A stretch of DNA of 32,500 nucleotides from contig JALTGF010000068.1 of assembly GCA_027077325.1 (NCBI GenBank), positions 1-32,500 on the forward strand, given 5' to 3'. Below, piece after piece: positions 25,349 through 32,500 of the stretch. The stretch's first letter is position 1. Each line of letters starts with the position of its first letter. The notes beneath the pieces are model-generated. The model did no database searches, was not told the origin of the DNA, and saw only the letters and a list, made by a program, of their open reading frames with translations. The position numbers and the translations under genes are program-made. The DNA comes from an archaeon (lineage in GTDB: Archaea; Undinarchaeota; Undinarchaeia; Undinarchaeales; JALTGF01).

Positions 25349-26023
25349 ATGATTAACTTCAACCAGATGATTGACAACTTTTTAAAAAGGGAGCGAAAGC
25401 CAAAAGGGATTGGAAAATATTATCCAAGCGAAATAGGAATGTGCTTAAGAAAAATATGGTATTCTTACAAGTTCCCACAAGAGGTTGAACCAACTATGCT
25501 AAAAATTTTTGAGATGGGGAATATGATACACGACTTTGTGGTAGAGGTACTAAAATCCGAAAAAAATCCTCATGTTGAGCTACTGAAATCTGAATTTCCT
25601 TTTAAGGTAAAAGTTGATGACTTTGTCATTTCCGGAAGAATTGATGATCTAATACTGCTAAAAACAAATGGGACAAAACTCCTTGTAGAAGTGAAAAGCA
25701 CAGGTGATGTCGGTTATATAAACGAGCCGTCGCCACATAACGTTGCTCAATTACAACTCTATCTACATTTCTTAAAAATTGAAAATGGTATCCTTCTATA
25801 TGTGGACAAAAGAAACCTTCAAAGCAGGGTTTTCAACATAAAGTATGATGAGAAGATTGCAAACAAGACAATTGATCGCTTTAAAAAACTGCACAAGCAC
25901 TTAGTAAGCAACACTTTGCCAGATCCTGAAGGCCGGATATTCCCAGAAATGAATTGGATGTGCAGGTTTTGTGAATATCGAGACAAGTGCTACAAGGCAA
26001 CTCCTGCAAATGTCTTGCCTTAA
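25349..26023 (+). CDS. Cas4-like / RecB-family PD-(D/E)XK nuclease with Fe-S cysteines
   Basis: CLRKIWYSY, ISGRIDDLILL, KLLVEVKSTG, VAQLQLYLHFL, and C-terminal MCRFCEYRDKC: one N-terminal and three C-terminal Cys. Confidence 0.85.
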   Translation: MINFNQMIDNFLKRERKPKGIGKYYPSEIGMCLRKIWYSYKFPQEVEPTMLKIFEMGNMIHDFVVEVLKSEKNPHVELLKSEFPFKVKVDDFVISGRIDDLILLKTNGTKLLVEVKSTGDVGYINEPSPHNVAQLQLYLHFLKIENGILLYVDKRNLQSRVFNIKYDEKIANKTIDRFKKLHKHLVSNTLPDPEGRIFPEMNWMCRFCEYRDKCYKATPANVLP

Positions 26024-26061
26024 TCAAAAGTTATTTAAAAAACAATTGACTACTCCAATCT

Positions 26062-26523
26062 ATGAAAAAAATATCATTTAGCAATATTATTGTTATCGCA
26101 ATAGTGTTTCTTCTAATTTTGTCAATGGGGTGCATAAAAACAAACCAGCAGTACTCCCCAAAAGCAAGTTTGGATATAAAGCCGGCAGTAATTCAAATTA
26201 AAAACGATACAATGTCGCCTCTAATAACCGCCACGATAACAAAAACTGACTCAGATAATATCCCTACAAAATTTATAATAAAATTTGTCCCATCAAACCC
26301 AAAATATGTAAAAGTAATTAATCCTGAAACTGATAAAAACATGACTCAACTAACAAGCGAGACACTTACCGAAAAAGGGCGGACTGATGTAAAGCAATTT
26401 AAGGTTTATGCTGAAAAAATTGAGGGCCAAGAAAAATCTGAATGGTCTGTTAATGTAGAGCTGGTGTATAACGGAACTGTTCTAAAAAAATCTACAAAAA
26501 CACTAAAAATCACGGTTGTTTAA
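26062..26523 (+). CDS. Putative lipoprotein / secreted protein
   Basis: Signal peptide followed by LILSMGC lipobox-like site, beta-rich remainder. Confidence 0.65.
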   Translation: MKKISFSNIIVIAIVFLLILSMGCIKTNQQYSPKASLDIKPAVIQIKNDTMSPLITATITKTDSDNIPTKFIIKFVPSNPKYVKVINPETDKNMTQLTSETLTEKGRTDVKQFKVYAEKIEGQEKSEWSVNVELVYNGTVLKKSTKTLKITVV

Positions 26524-26524
26524 T

Positions 26525-26881
26525 ATGAAACCAACCAAGAAGAATAGGTACTTGATCTGGACAATAATTTGGGGATTCTTATTTTTTGGGATTTTAGCAG
26601 TGTTGCCCTTTTACTATTTTTGGTATCTGCCACTTACCCTGGTGGTTATTATAACCCTTGCCTTGATAAAAGATGCAGTTGATTTCTACCTAATTGGAAA
26701 AGGTCTTGATTCTCTTTGGCACAAGTGGTTTGAGCATCTGCCACTTTCAATTATGATACTTTTATTCGGTCTTTATAATTTAGTAAAAACCAACGACCTT
26801 GGCTGGACAATCGTAGTTGCTGGCTCATTGATTGATGCAATTGTGGACTGGTACCAAGATCAACTCTGTTGCTGGGAATAA
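26525..26881 (+). CDS. Membrane protein of unknown function
   Basis: MKPTKKNRYLIWTIIWGFLFFGILAVLPFYYFWYLPLTLVVIITLALIK...; start chosen at second Met just after preceding stop. Confidence 0.65.
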   Translation: MKPTKKNRYLIWTIIWGFLFFGILAVLPFYYFWYLPLTLVVIITLALIKDAVDFYLIGKGLDSLWHKWFEHLPLSIMILLFGLYNLVKTNDLGWTIVVAGSLIDAIVDWYQDQLCCWE

Positions 26882-27069
26882 CCCGTTTTAACTAGATTGT
26901 ATATAATTACAATAAAAATTATTGTCACAAGAATCAATGCAAGGCTCTTAAATCCAAGATGCCAAATCCAAACCAGGAAGGCAATAAAAACTATAAGTGA
27001 GGTTAAAAAATTCTTGTTCCTAAGCAATTTAAAAAATGATTGTTTCATAGTATTTATTAGGCACTTCAT
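26860..27069 (-). CDS. Small membrane protein (69 aa)
   Basis: Two hydrophobic segments; overlaps 3' end of the convergent gene. Confidence 0.45.
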   Translation of the reverse strand: MKCLINTMKQSFFKLLRNKNFLTSLIVFIAFLVWIWHLGFKSLALILVTIIFIVIIYNLVKTGYSQQQS

Positions 27070-27099
27070 TTATATATTAAAGGATTTTAGGTGATGTAA

Positions 27100-27432
27100 A
27101 TGGATGAAATAACCTTTTCAGAATTCAAAAAAATTGACCTACGAGTTGGAAAAATAATAAAAGCCGAAAAAATTGAGGGAAAAGATAAACTTTACAAACT
27201 GCAAGTTGATCTGGGAAACTGCCAAAGGACACTTGTTGCAGGAATTGCCAAGTATTACTCCTTGGAAGAACTAGTTGGAAAAGAAATTGTAGTTGTTAAA
27301 AATCTAAAACCTGCAAAAATTGCTGGAATTGTTTCAGAAGGGATGCTTTTAGCAGCAGGTTCCATTAATTCAGATATGGCTGTTTTAGTGTCCCCCGAAA
27401 AAGAAGTGGCTCCTGGAACTGAAATTAGTTAG
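27100..27432 (+). CDS. Stand-alone tRNA-binding domain protein (MetRS C-terminal / EMAP-II / Trbp111-like)
   Basis: FSEFKKIDLRVGKIIKAEKIEGKDKLYKLQVDLG...RTLVAGIAKYY...VVVKNLKPAKIAGIVSEGMLLAA. Confidence 0.9.
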   Translation: MDEITFSEFKKIDLRVGKIIKAEKIEGKDKLYKLQVDLGNCQRTLVAGIAKYYSLEELVGKEIVVVKNLKPAKIAGIVSEGMLLAAGSINSDMAVLVSPEKEVAPGTEIS

Positions 27433-27474
27433 CATCAAAAGCATTATATAAACTCAAATAGAAAATAAAATTCT

Positions 27475-27549
27475 AGCGGGGTAGGGCAGCTTGGAGTGCC
27501 CGTCGGGCTCATAACCCGGAGGTCGATGGTTCAAATCCATCCCCCGCTA
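27475..27549 (+). tRNA. Initiator tRNA-Met (CAT), CCA not encoded
   Basis: Acceptor AGCGGGG/CCCCGCT with A1-U72, anticodon arm TCGGG-CTCATAA-CCCGG (three G-C pairs at loop), T arm GATGG-TTCAAAT-CCATC; TATATAAA about 27 nt upstream. Confidence 0.95.
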
Positions 27550-27560
27550 CTTCTCTACTT

Positions 27561-28019
27561 ATGGATTTAAACGAAATTAAGAGAAAATCGGCAAGTGGAA
27601 AAGAACTTGAAGAAATTATAAAAGAAGAGGATTGGAAAGAATTTGAAGCAATTGTTTCTAAAATTTTTGAAGAGAATGACTTCAGTATTAAAAGAAATCT
27701 CAGATTTACTGAAGGAAGAAGATTTGAAATTGATGTTGTTGCAGAATCTTTTAATGAAGTAATTTGTGTCGATTGCAAAAAATGGAGCTCCCGCCCCGGA
27801 AAAACAACTGCCTTAAAATATGCAGTAAGAAATCAAATTAAAAGAGTAGAGGCATTTAAAAATCATTTTAGAATTAAAAAAGAGATCTATCCTATGATTG
27901 TGACTTTCTTAGAAGAAAATATTTCCTTTGAAGAAAATGTCCCAATAGTTCCTGCTTGGAAATTGAATTCTTTCTTAACAAACTTTTATGAACTAAAAGA
28001 TAGTCTATATAACTGCTAA
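27561..28019 (+). CDS. Mrr/RecB-like PD-(D/E)XK nuclease-fold protein
   Basis: DWKEFEAIVSKIFEENDFSIKRNLRF...RFEIDVVAESFNEVICVDCKKW: D-x(n)-DxK-like core. Confidence 0.75.
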   Translation: MDLNEIKRKSASGKELEEIIKEEDWKEFEAIVSKIFEENDFSIKRNLRFTEGRRFEIDVVAESFNEVICVDCKKWSSRPGKTTALKYAVRNQIKRVEAFKNHFRIKKEIYPMIVTFLEENISFEENVPIVPAWKLNSFLTNFYELKDSLYNC

Positions 28020-28020
28020 T

Positions 28021-28584
28021 ATGGGCAAGCAGAAAATAACTCCAAAATTTCCAAAAGAACTAATTCAATATGTGGTCTTTATCTTTTTATTGATGGTTGC
28101 AACAATTTATGCAATTTTTTTCATTAGGTTTAACCTGCTTGACATACTAAAACTAGTCCTATTTATTGGGATTGGTGCAGCATCAAGGTTGCCTCAAAGA
28201 ATGAGCCCAATCTCTTTTGGAATTGAACTAGTTACGCTGGTTACAATAAGTTCTGCAATATTGTATGGCGGCTTAATTGGGGCATTTGTTGGTGTTTCTT
28301 GCTTCTTGCTCTCTGGTTTTTATACTCGTGAAAAACCTCAAGATGTCTTGGTTGCAATAATCGGAATGGCATCTGTTGGTTACTTCTCTCCGCTTGCATA
28401 TAGTACTTTCTCATCAATAGGGCTGACTGCATTAGTCCTGACCTTTGTCTATGACTTGTTCACAAATATTGCATATGTCCTCCTTGGTTCTAGCCCTTTT
28501 AGTTGTCTGAGGTTTTCAGTAGTCCATATACCAAGCAATTATTTAATCCTAAAATATCTTGGGCCTAAGCTAATTGGTTTATAA
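28021..28584 (+). CDS. Polytopic membrane protein, ECF-transporter S-component-like
   Basis: Five to six TM segments, FVYDLFTNIAYVLLG and pattern reminiscent of ECF S components; family call tentative. Confidence 0.5.
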   Translation: MGKQKITPKFPKELIQYVVFIFLLMVATIYAIFFIRFNLLDILKLVLFIGIGAASRLPQRMSPISFGIELVTLVTISSAILYGGLIGAFVGVSCFLLSGFYTREKPQDVLVAIIGMASVGYFSPLAYSTFSSIGLTALVLTFVYDLFTNIAYVLLGSSPFSCLRFSVVHIPSNYLILKYLGPKLIGL

Positions 28585-28597
28585 AAAAAGAAAAAAA

Positions 28598-28650
28598 TGG
28601 GCAGATTGCTTTTCTGCCCAGTTGTGACATATAGTTGCTTAGCAACTATA
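28598..28650. terminator. Two back-to-back stem-loops between convergent genes
   Basis: TGGGCAG-attgctttt-CTGCCCA (28598-28620) and TATAGTTGC-tta-GCAACTATA (28630-28650); the second overlaps the MC1 stop codon. Confidence 0.6.
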
Positions 28651-28957
28651 ACTTCTTAACATATTCCATCTTTATCTTTCGGACGGTTGGTTTCTTTACT
28701 TTGTCTGGTAACCAATCTGGTCTGTTTTCTGGTGCTCTAACGGACTTTACAGATCCTTTAAATACATGGATTGGGTATCTTCCATCCTTTAATCTCCTGC
28801 CCCTCTCTCTTAATCTAATGTCTGTAAATCCACGTGTTGCTGCCTTTAAAGCTGCTTGTCTTGGTGCAGAGCCACTAAAAACGTGTTCAGTGTCTCGGTT
28901 ACCTTTTCTGAGAACATAGTATTTCTTTGCCCTAGACTTCTTTCTTCTTCTGGCCAT
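28646..28957 (-). CDS. MC1-family non-histone chromosomal protein
   Basis: YYVLRKGNRDTEHVFSGSAPRQAALKAATRGFTDIRLRERG...IHVFKGS...APENRPDWLPDKVKKPTVRK matches MC1 pattern; start at MARRRKK. Confidence 0.92.
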   Translation of the reverse strand: MARRRKKSRAKKYYVLRKGNRDTEHVFSGSAPRQAALKAATRGFTDIRLRERGRRLKDGRYPIHVFKGSVKSVRAPENRPDWLPDKVKKPTVRKIKMEYVKKL

Positions 28958-29002
28958 GAATTTCACCTCCCCTTATTTGTTTTTAACAAGTTGCAGTAAG
29001 CC

Positions 29003-30139
29003 CTATGGCTTTATAAAGGTATCGCTTCGCTCTGGTCCAATACTTATAATTCTTACCTTTGTTTTTGTAATCTCCTCAATTCTTTCAATATAATTTCTTG
29101 CCTCAACAGGAAGCGAGGCATATCCAAACTCTAATGTCTTGTTTTTGTCTTTAATCTCAAAGCCATCTATCTCTTCATAAATAGGTTTGCAATTAGTTAG
29201 GTTTACTGGCATTCTCTCTAAAACTTTTCCATTGCACTCATACCCAATGGCAATCTTCAATTTTTTTAGTCCAGAAAGAACATCAAGTTTTGTTAGTGCG
29301 AGTTCACTAATGCCGTTAATCTTAACAGCATACTTAGCAACTACCGCATCAAACCAGCCACACCTTCGCGGTCTGCCTGTTGTTGTTCCAAACTCGTGGC
29401 CTTTCTCAAGCAGGTACTTGCCAACTTCATCATTTAATTCAGTTGGAAACGGACCCTCGCCAACACGGGTGGTGTATGCTTTTGCAACGCCAATTACCTT
29501 ATCAATTTTTGTCGGGCCAATCCCAAGACCAGTGCAGGCGCCGCCTGCAATCGTATTTGAAGAAGTAACAAATGGATATGTTCCATGGTCAATGTCAAGC
29601 ATTGTTCCTTGTGCGCCTTCAATTAAAACGTTCTTTTTATTTTTAATTGCATCATTAATTTCAAAAGTAGTATCTCTAGCAAACTTTTTAATGCTGGGAT
29701 ATTTTTCAATTATATCAATAATACGAATCCCCTTTCTGGATATTTTATCTGCATATGCTGGGCCAATCCCTTTCTTAGTCGTTCCAATCTTGCTGTCTTT
29801 TCCGTCAATTTCCTTATGTTTTTCTGTTATCACATGTGCTCTTTCACTTAGCATTATGTTTGATGTGTCAATGCCTTCCTCTTCAAGCATTTTAACTTCT
29901 TTCAAAAATGCATCTGGTTCAATTACCATTCCAGTTCCAAGAACAGCTATCTTCCCAGAAATAACCCCTGATGGAATAAAATGCAATTTAAATTTTTTAT
30001 CATTTACGACAACAGTATGCCCTGCATTATTTCCTCCCTGAAATCTTGCAACAATGTCAAAGTCCTTTGCTAAGAAGTCAACAATTTTTCCTTTTCCCTC
30101 ATCTCCCCATTGGGTTCCAACAATAACTGTTACAGTCAT
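29003..30139 (-). CDS. purA: Adenylosuccinate synthetase
   Basis: VIVGTQWGDEGKGKIVDFLA, GGNNAGHTVV, GTTKKGIGPAYADKISRKGIRI, EGAQGTMLDIDHGTYPFVTSSN, TTGRPRRCGWFDAV. Confidence 0.97.
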   Translation of the reverse strand: MTVTVIVGTQWGDEGKGKIVDFLAKDFDIVARFQGGNNAGHTVVVNDKKFKLHFIPSGVISGKIAVLGTGMVIEPDAFLKEVKMLEEEGIDTSNIMLSERAHVITEKHKEIDGKDSKIGTTKKGIGPAYADKISRKGIRIIDIIEKYPSIKKFARDTTFEINDAIKNKKNVLIEGAQGTMLDIDHGTYPFVTSSNTIAGGACTGLGIGPTKIDKVIGVAKAYTTRVGEGPFPTELNDEVGKYLLEKGHEFGTTTGRPRRCGWFDAVVAKYAVKINGISELALTKLDVLSGLKKLKIAIGYECNGKVLERMPVNLTNCKPIYEEIDGFEIKDKNKTLEFGYASLPVEARNYIERIEEITKTKVRIISIGPERSDTFIKP

Positions 30140-30486
30140 TATTTCCTCTTTTCAATTTCAAGTATTGCTTTTGCAATATCCCCACTTGAGCTTATCAGGG
30201 CTTCTCTAGCTTCATTTTCAGAAGCATTTGTCTGTTCTACAACTAATTTAATATCTTCATCACTTACCTCTTGCTTTTTTTCTCCTTCTGATTCCTCAGT
30301 GTTTCCAGTTATGGTAAATGTTTCTTGGCCTTGGAATTTTATTTTTGAAACTTGCGGGTCGCTTATTTTTATTTCACTGCCATCCCTTAATCTTATGAGC
30401 ACTTCATCTGCGTCTATTTTTGTCTCTGACATCCCTAACTGTTTCATCATTCTGTTCATCTGTCTTGGATTTAATTTTGGCATCAT
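30139..30486 (-). CDS. nac: Archaeal nascent polypeptide-associated complex (NAC) protein
   Basis: MMPKLNPRQMNRMMKQLGM N-terminus, NAC domain, C-terminal UBA (DIKLVVEQTNASENEAREALISSSGDIAKAILEI). Confidence 0.93.
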   Translation of the reverse strand: MMPKLNPRQMNRMMKQLGMSETKIDADEVLIRLRDGSEIKISDPQVSKIKFQGQETFTITGNTEESEGEKKQEVSDEDIKLVVEQTNASENEAREALISSSGDIAKAILEIEKRK

Positions 30487-30497
30487 CTTTTTACCCC

Positions 30498-31781
30498 CTA
30501 CTTTTCAGTTGCTATCTTTTCATCGTTTTTATTATCTTGGCTTTCAACCATTTTCCTTAAATATTGTATGTCAAATACATAAGTCCCTAATTTTCTTCTT
30601 AGTCCCCTTGTCTTTCTCTGGCCAATAACATACTTTATTTTCTTATTTGCTGCTTCATTCACTAGTGCTTGATCTACTTCCCATCCTACTAATATAGCAT
30701 CAACGCTACCTTCTTTTAGGTTCTTAAGGACCTCGCTAATGTCTGATTCAGGTACTTCCCCAATCTCAGTAAACCCACCACTTTTTTGTTTAAGCAAGAT
30801 GGCATTACCGTTCTTAACTTTTTGAAACATATCAACCAATGCAATATGTTCTGGATGCAGTTGGAATGTTTTTTGTTGAAACGTTGCTGGTTTTCTTGCT
30901 TGTCTTAATGTCCTGTTTGTCTTTTTATTTCTTAATGTGCTTTTCCTACTGTGATCTAAACCTTTGAGTGCCTCACCAATCGGCACCTTATTCCTAAGGC
31001 ATTTGATAATCTCTTTCTGAGGCAGCTCCTCAACCTCTTTTCCATTTGGTGCTCTTGCTACAAAATCTATCTTTGTTATCTGTTTGAGTTTTTTTAGGAT
31101 GAGATCTCCTCCCCGGTCTCCATCAAGAAAAACTGTCACCGTCTTGTCTTTGCACAAATCTTTAATTGACTTTGGAGCCGATGTACCGCCAAGACCTATA
31201 ACATTGGGTATTCCGCTTTTTAATAAACTAATGACATCTGCTCTGCCTTCAACTAGTATTATCTCTTTGTATGTCTCAATGTCCGGACCTGCCGGTAATT
31301 TATCTGGACCATACTCTGTTATTTCTGAAACTCTTGCTTTTTCTTTTACAAGTTCGCTCATTTCTTGTGATTCTGGAACTTTCTCTTCCATTTTTTCAAT
31401 TAGTGCTTTTGCTCTTTCTATAACATAGTCCCTTTTTGATGAGCGCACATCCTCAACATTTTCAACTTTAATTTTTGCATTACATGGGCCAACTCTTTCA
31501 ATTGTTTCCAAAGCAGCGGCTATTAATGCAGTATCCTCCTTACTTAAAGAAGTTGGAATTTCAATTGTCCCAGTTGACTTTCCATCCTTAGAACTGACAT
31601 TTACCTCAATTCTCCCAATCCGTCCACCTTTCTGTAATTCTCTTAAATCCAAATCTTCTCCAAGCAGCCCTTCTGTTTGTCCGAAAACAGCACCAATAAT
31701 GTCTGGTTTCTCAACAATGCCTTCGGCATCAATTCTGGCCTTAATTATATATTTTGTTGCAGCTAAACCAATTTTTCCCAT
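30498..31781 (-). CDS. dnaG: Archaeal DnaG primase (Toprim)
   Basis: MGKIGLAATKYIIKARIDAEGIVEKPDIIGAVFGQTEGLLG, Toprim EIILVEGRADVISLLKSGI and VTVFLDGDRGGDLI; start at 31781 has GGTGAT upstream, track start at 31829 unlikely. Confidence 0.93.
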   Translation of the reverse strand: MGKIGLAATKYIIKARIDAEGIVEKPDIIGAVFGQTEGLLGEDLDLRELQKGGRIGRIEVNVSSKDGKSTGTIEIPTSLSKEDTALIAAALETIERVGPCNAKIKVENVEDVRSSKRDYVIERAKALIEKMEEKVPESQEMSELVKEKARVSEITEYGPDKLPAGPDIETYKEIILVEGRADVISLLKSGIPNVIGLGGTSAPKSIKDLCKDKTVTVFLDGDRGGDLILKKLKQITKIDFVARAPNGKEVEELPQKEIIKCLRNKVPIGEALKGLDHSRKSTLRNKKTNRTLRQARKPATFQQKTFQLHPEHIALVDMFQKVKNGNAILLKQKSGGFTEIGEVPESDISEVLKNLKEGSVDAILVGWEVDQALVNEAANKKIKYVIGQRKTRGLRRKLGTYVFDIQYLRKMVESQDNKNDEKIATEK

Positions 31782-31949
31782 TTGTATCACCTTTAGTATG
31801 TGGTTTACATCCAGAAACAAATAAAACAAGCTCTATATGTATCCCTTGCGAGGTACGTTGTTTATTAGCATGAGTTATGATGAAAGTGATATGCTTTCAA
31901 ATGTTTCTGAATGATTTTACCTAATTTATGTTTTTGTTTTATATTGTGA

Positions 31950-31972
31950 AATCATTAAATTGTTTAATGATT
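31950..31972. repeat. Perfect 10-bp stem-loop
   Basis: AATCATTAAA-TTG-TTTAATGATT. Confidence 0.6.
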
Positions 31973-31976
31973 GTAG

Positions 31977-32079
31977 TGCCTTTCGTAAAGAGAAACTCTC
32001 TTTACGCTCGATACTAACACTTAGCTTCCTCGATTGAAGGTTCGTTCTCCACTAAGTAACCCTGTATCGAGAACAGGCA
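31977..32079 (-). ncRNA. Candidate structured ncRNA, about 103 nt, three-way-junction fold
   Basis: Closing helix TGCCT/AGGCA; hairpin CGTAAAGAGA-AAC-TCTCTTTACG; arm CTCGATAC/GTATCGAG containing ACTTAG/CTAAGT; minus-strand TATA-like AGTTTAAATATG centred about 26 nt upstream of the helix 5' end. Confidence 0.6.
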
Positions 32080-32120
32080 TAAAATAAGTTGTTTTGAGCA
32101 TATTTAAACTTTTGTTTTCC

Positions 32121-32500
32121 CTATGCCATGTTAGATTCAAGAATATCCCTTTCAGTAATTATCCCCACAACCTTATTGTCGCTTATAACTGGAAGTCCAC
32201 CTATGCCATTATCAACCATTATTTTTGCGGCATCACTAAGGGTGGTTTCAGGAGAAGTTGTTACAGGTTTTTTCATTATCCTATCTATCCTAATCTCTAA
32301 AAAATCTGGTGAAAATCTATCTGCAAAAGCGGAGACAATATCCCTTGTTGTAACAATTCCGACGAGTTTGTCCTCGCTTACAATTGGGAGCCTCCTAAAT
32401 CCATTTCTAACCATGACCTTTGAGATATCTTCAATTTTCATTCCAGTTGTGCCCAATATCAGGTCTCTGCTCATATACTCCCCAACTTTTTGTTCTGTTA
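32121..32500 (-). CDS. CBS-domain protein, partial (open to right edge of window)
   Basis: Two CBS motifs (FRRLPIVSEDKLVGIVTTRDIV; GGLPVISDNKVVGIITERDIL); frame stays open upstream of the track ATG (TEQKVGEYMSRDL). Confidence 0.88.
   Translation of the reverse strand, partial: TEQKVGEYMSRDLILGTTGMKIEDISKVMVRNGFRRLPIVSEDKLVGIVTTRDIVSAFADRFSPDFLEIRIDRIMKKPVTTSPETTLSDAAKIMVDNGIGGLPVISDNKVVGIITERDILESNMA

Noticed and set aside
25349-26023. CRISPR-Cas locus around the Cas4-like gene
   Set aside because: No repeat-spacer array, cas1, cas2 or effector gene seen in the window.
29187-30041. 284-aa plus-strand ORF
   Set aside because: Fully antisense to purA, which has all expected motifs; shadow ORF.
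31874-31912. Box C/D sRNA-like ATGATGA ... CTGA
   Set aside because: Spacing between boxes is too short for a normal archaeal C/D sRNA and no convincing C'/D' pair is present.
31977-32079. Possible divergent 5S rRNA on the minus strand (TGCCT...AGGCA ends, GAGGAAGCTAAG reminiscent of the 5S GGAAGTTAAG segment)
   Set aside because: Too short (about 103 nt), hairpin arm lacks the loop-E type helix IV/V layout, loop C would be too large, and archaeal 5S is much more G+C rich. Kept only as an unassigned ncRNA candidate.

Overview
The window is a gene-dense, AT-rich archaeal chromosome segment that looks euryarchaeal or DPANN-like. It is dominated by information-processing genes and no mobile element or CRISPR array was found. 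At the left is a replication-origin neighbourhood: an orc1/cdc6 - PolD small subunit (DP1) - PolD large subunit (DP2, partial) operon on the minus strand. Upstream of orc1 is an AT-rich intergenic region with recognisable ORB-type origin boxes (tandem TCTAGTGGAAATAAAGGGG / TTCCAGTGGAAATAAAGGGG plus inverted copies). Further right are DedA, TSUP permease, a DUF460/RuvC-like protein, Hef helicase-nuclease, PurB, Get3/ArsA-type ATPase, an S2P protease, ScpA, SMC, geranylgeranyl reductase with ferredoxin, AspRS, RNase HII, an RHH regulator divergent from a Cas4-like nuclease, an initiator tRNA-Met, an Mrr-like nuclease, MC1 chromatin protein, PurA, NAC, archaeal DnaG and a partial CBS-domain protein. 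Most notable observations: (i) an SMC of only 829 aa in which both coiled-coil arms are about half the usual length while heads and hinge look intact; (ii) an ORB-related 26-bp dyad repeated outside the origin (three exact CTATATGGAAAATAAAT 17-mers in about 6 kb); (iii) two G+C-enriched intergenic candidates for structured RNAs, one of about 103 nt with a closed three-way-junction fold and a well-placed TATA box; (iv) a paired GTATAC-N4-GTATAC operator between the RHH regulator and the Cas4-like nuclease; (v) a tightly overlapping three-gene operon of an unknown helical protein, a Met-rich Get3 and a secreted protein. All family calls come from reading motifs by eye; no database search was run.
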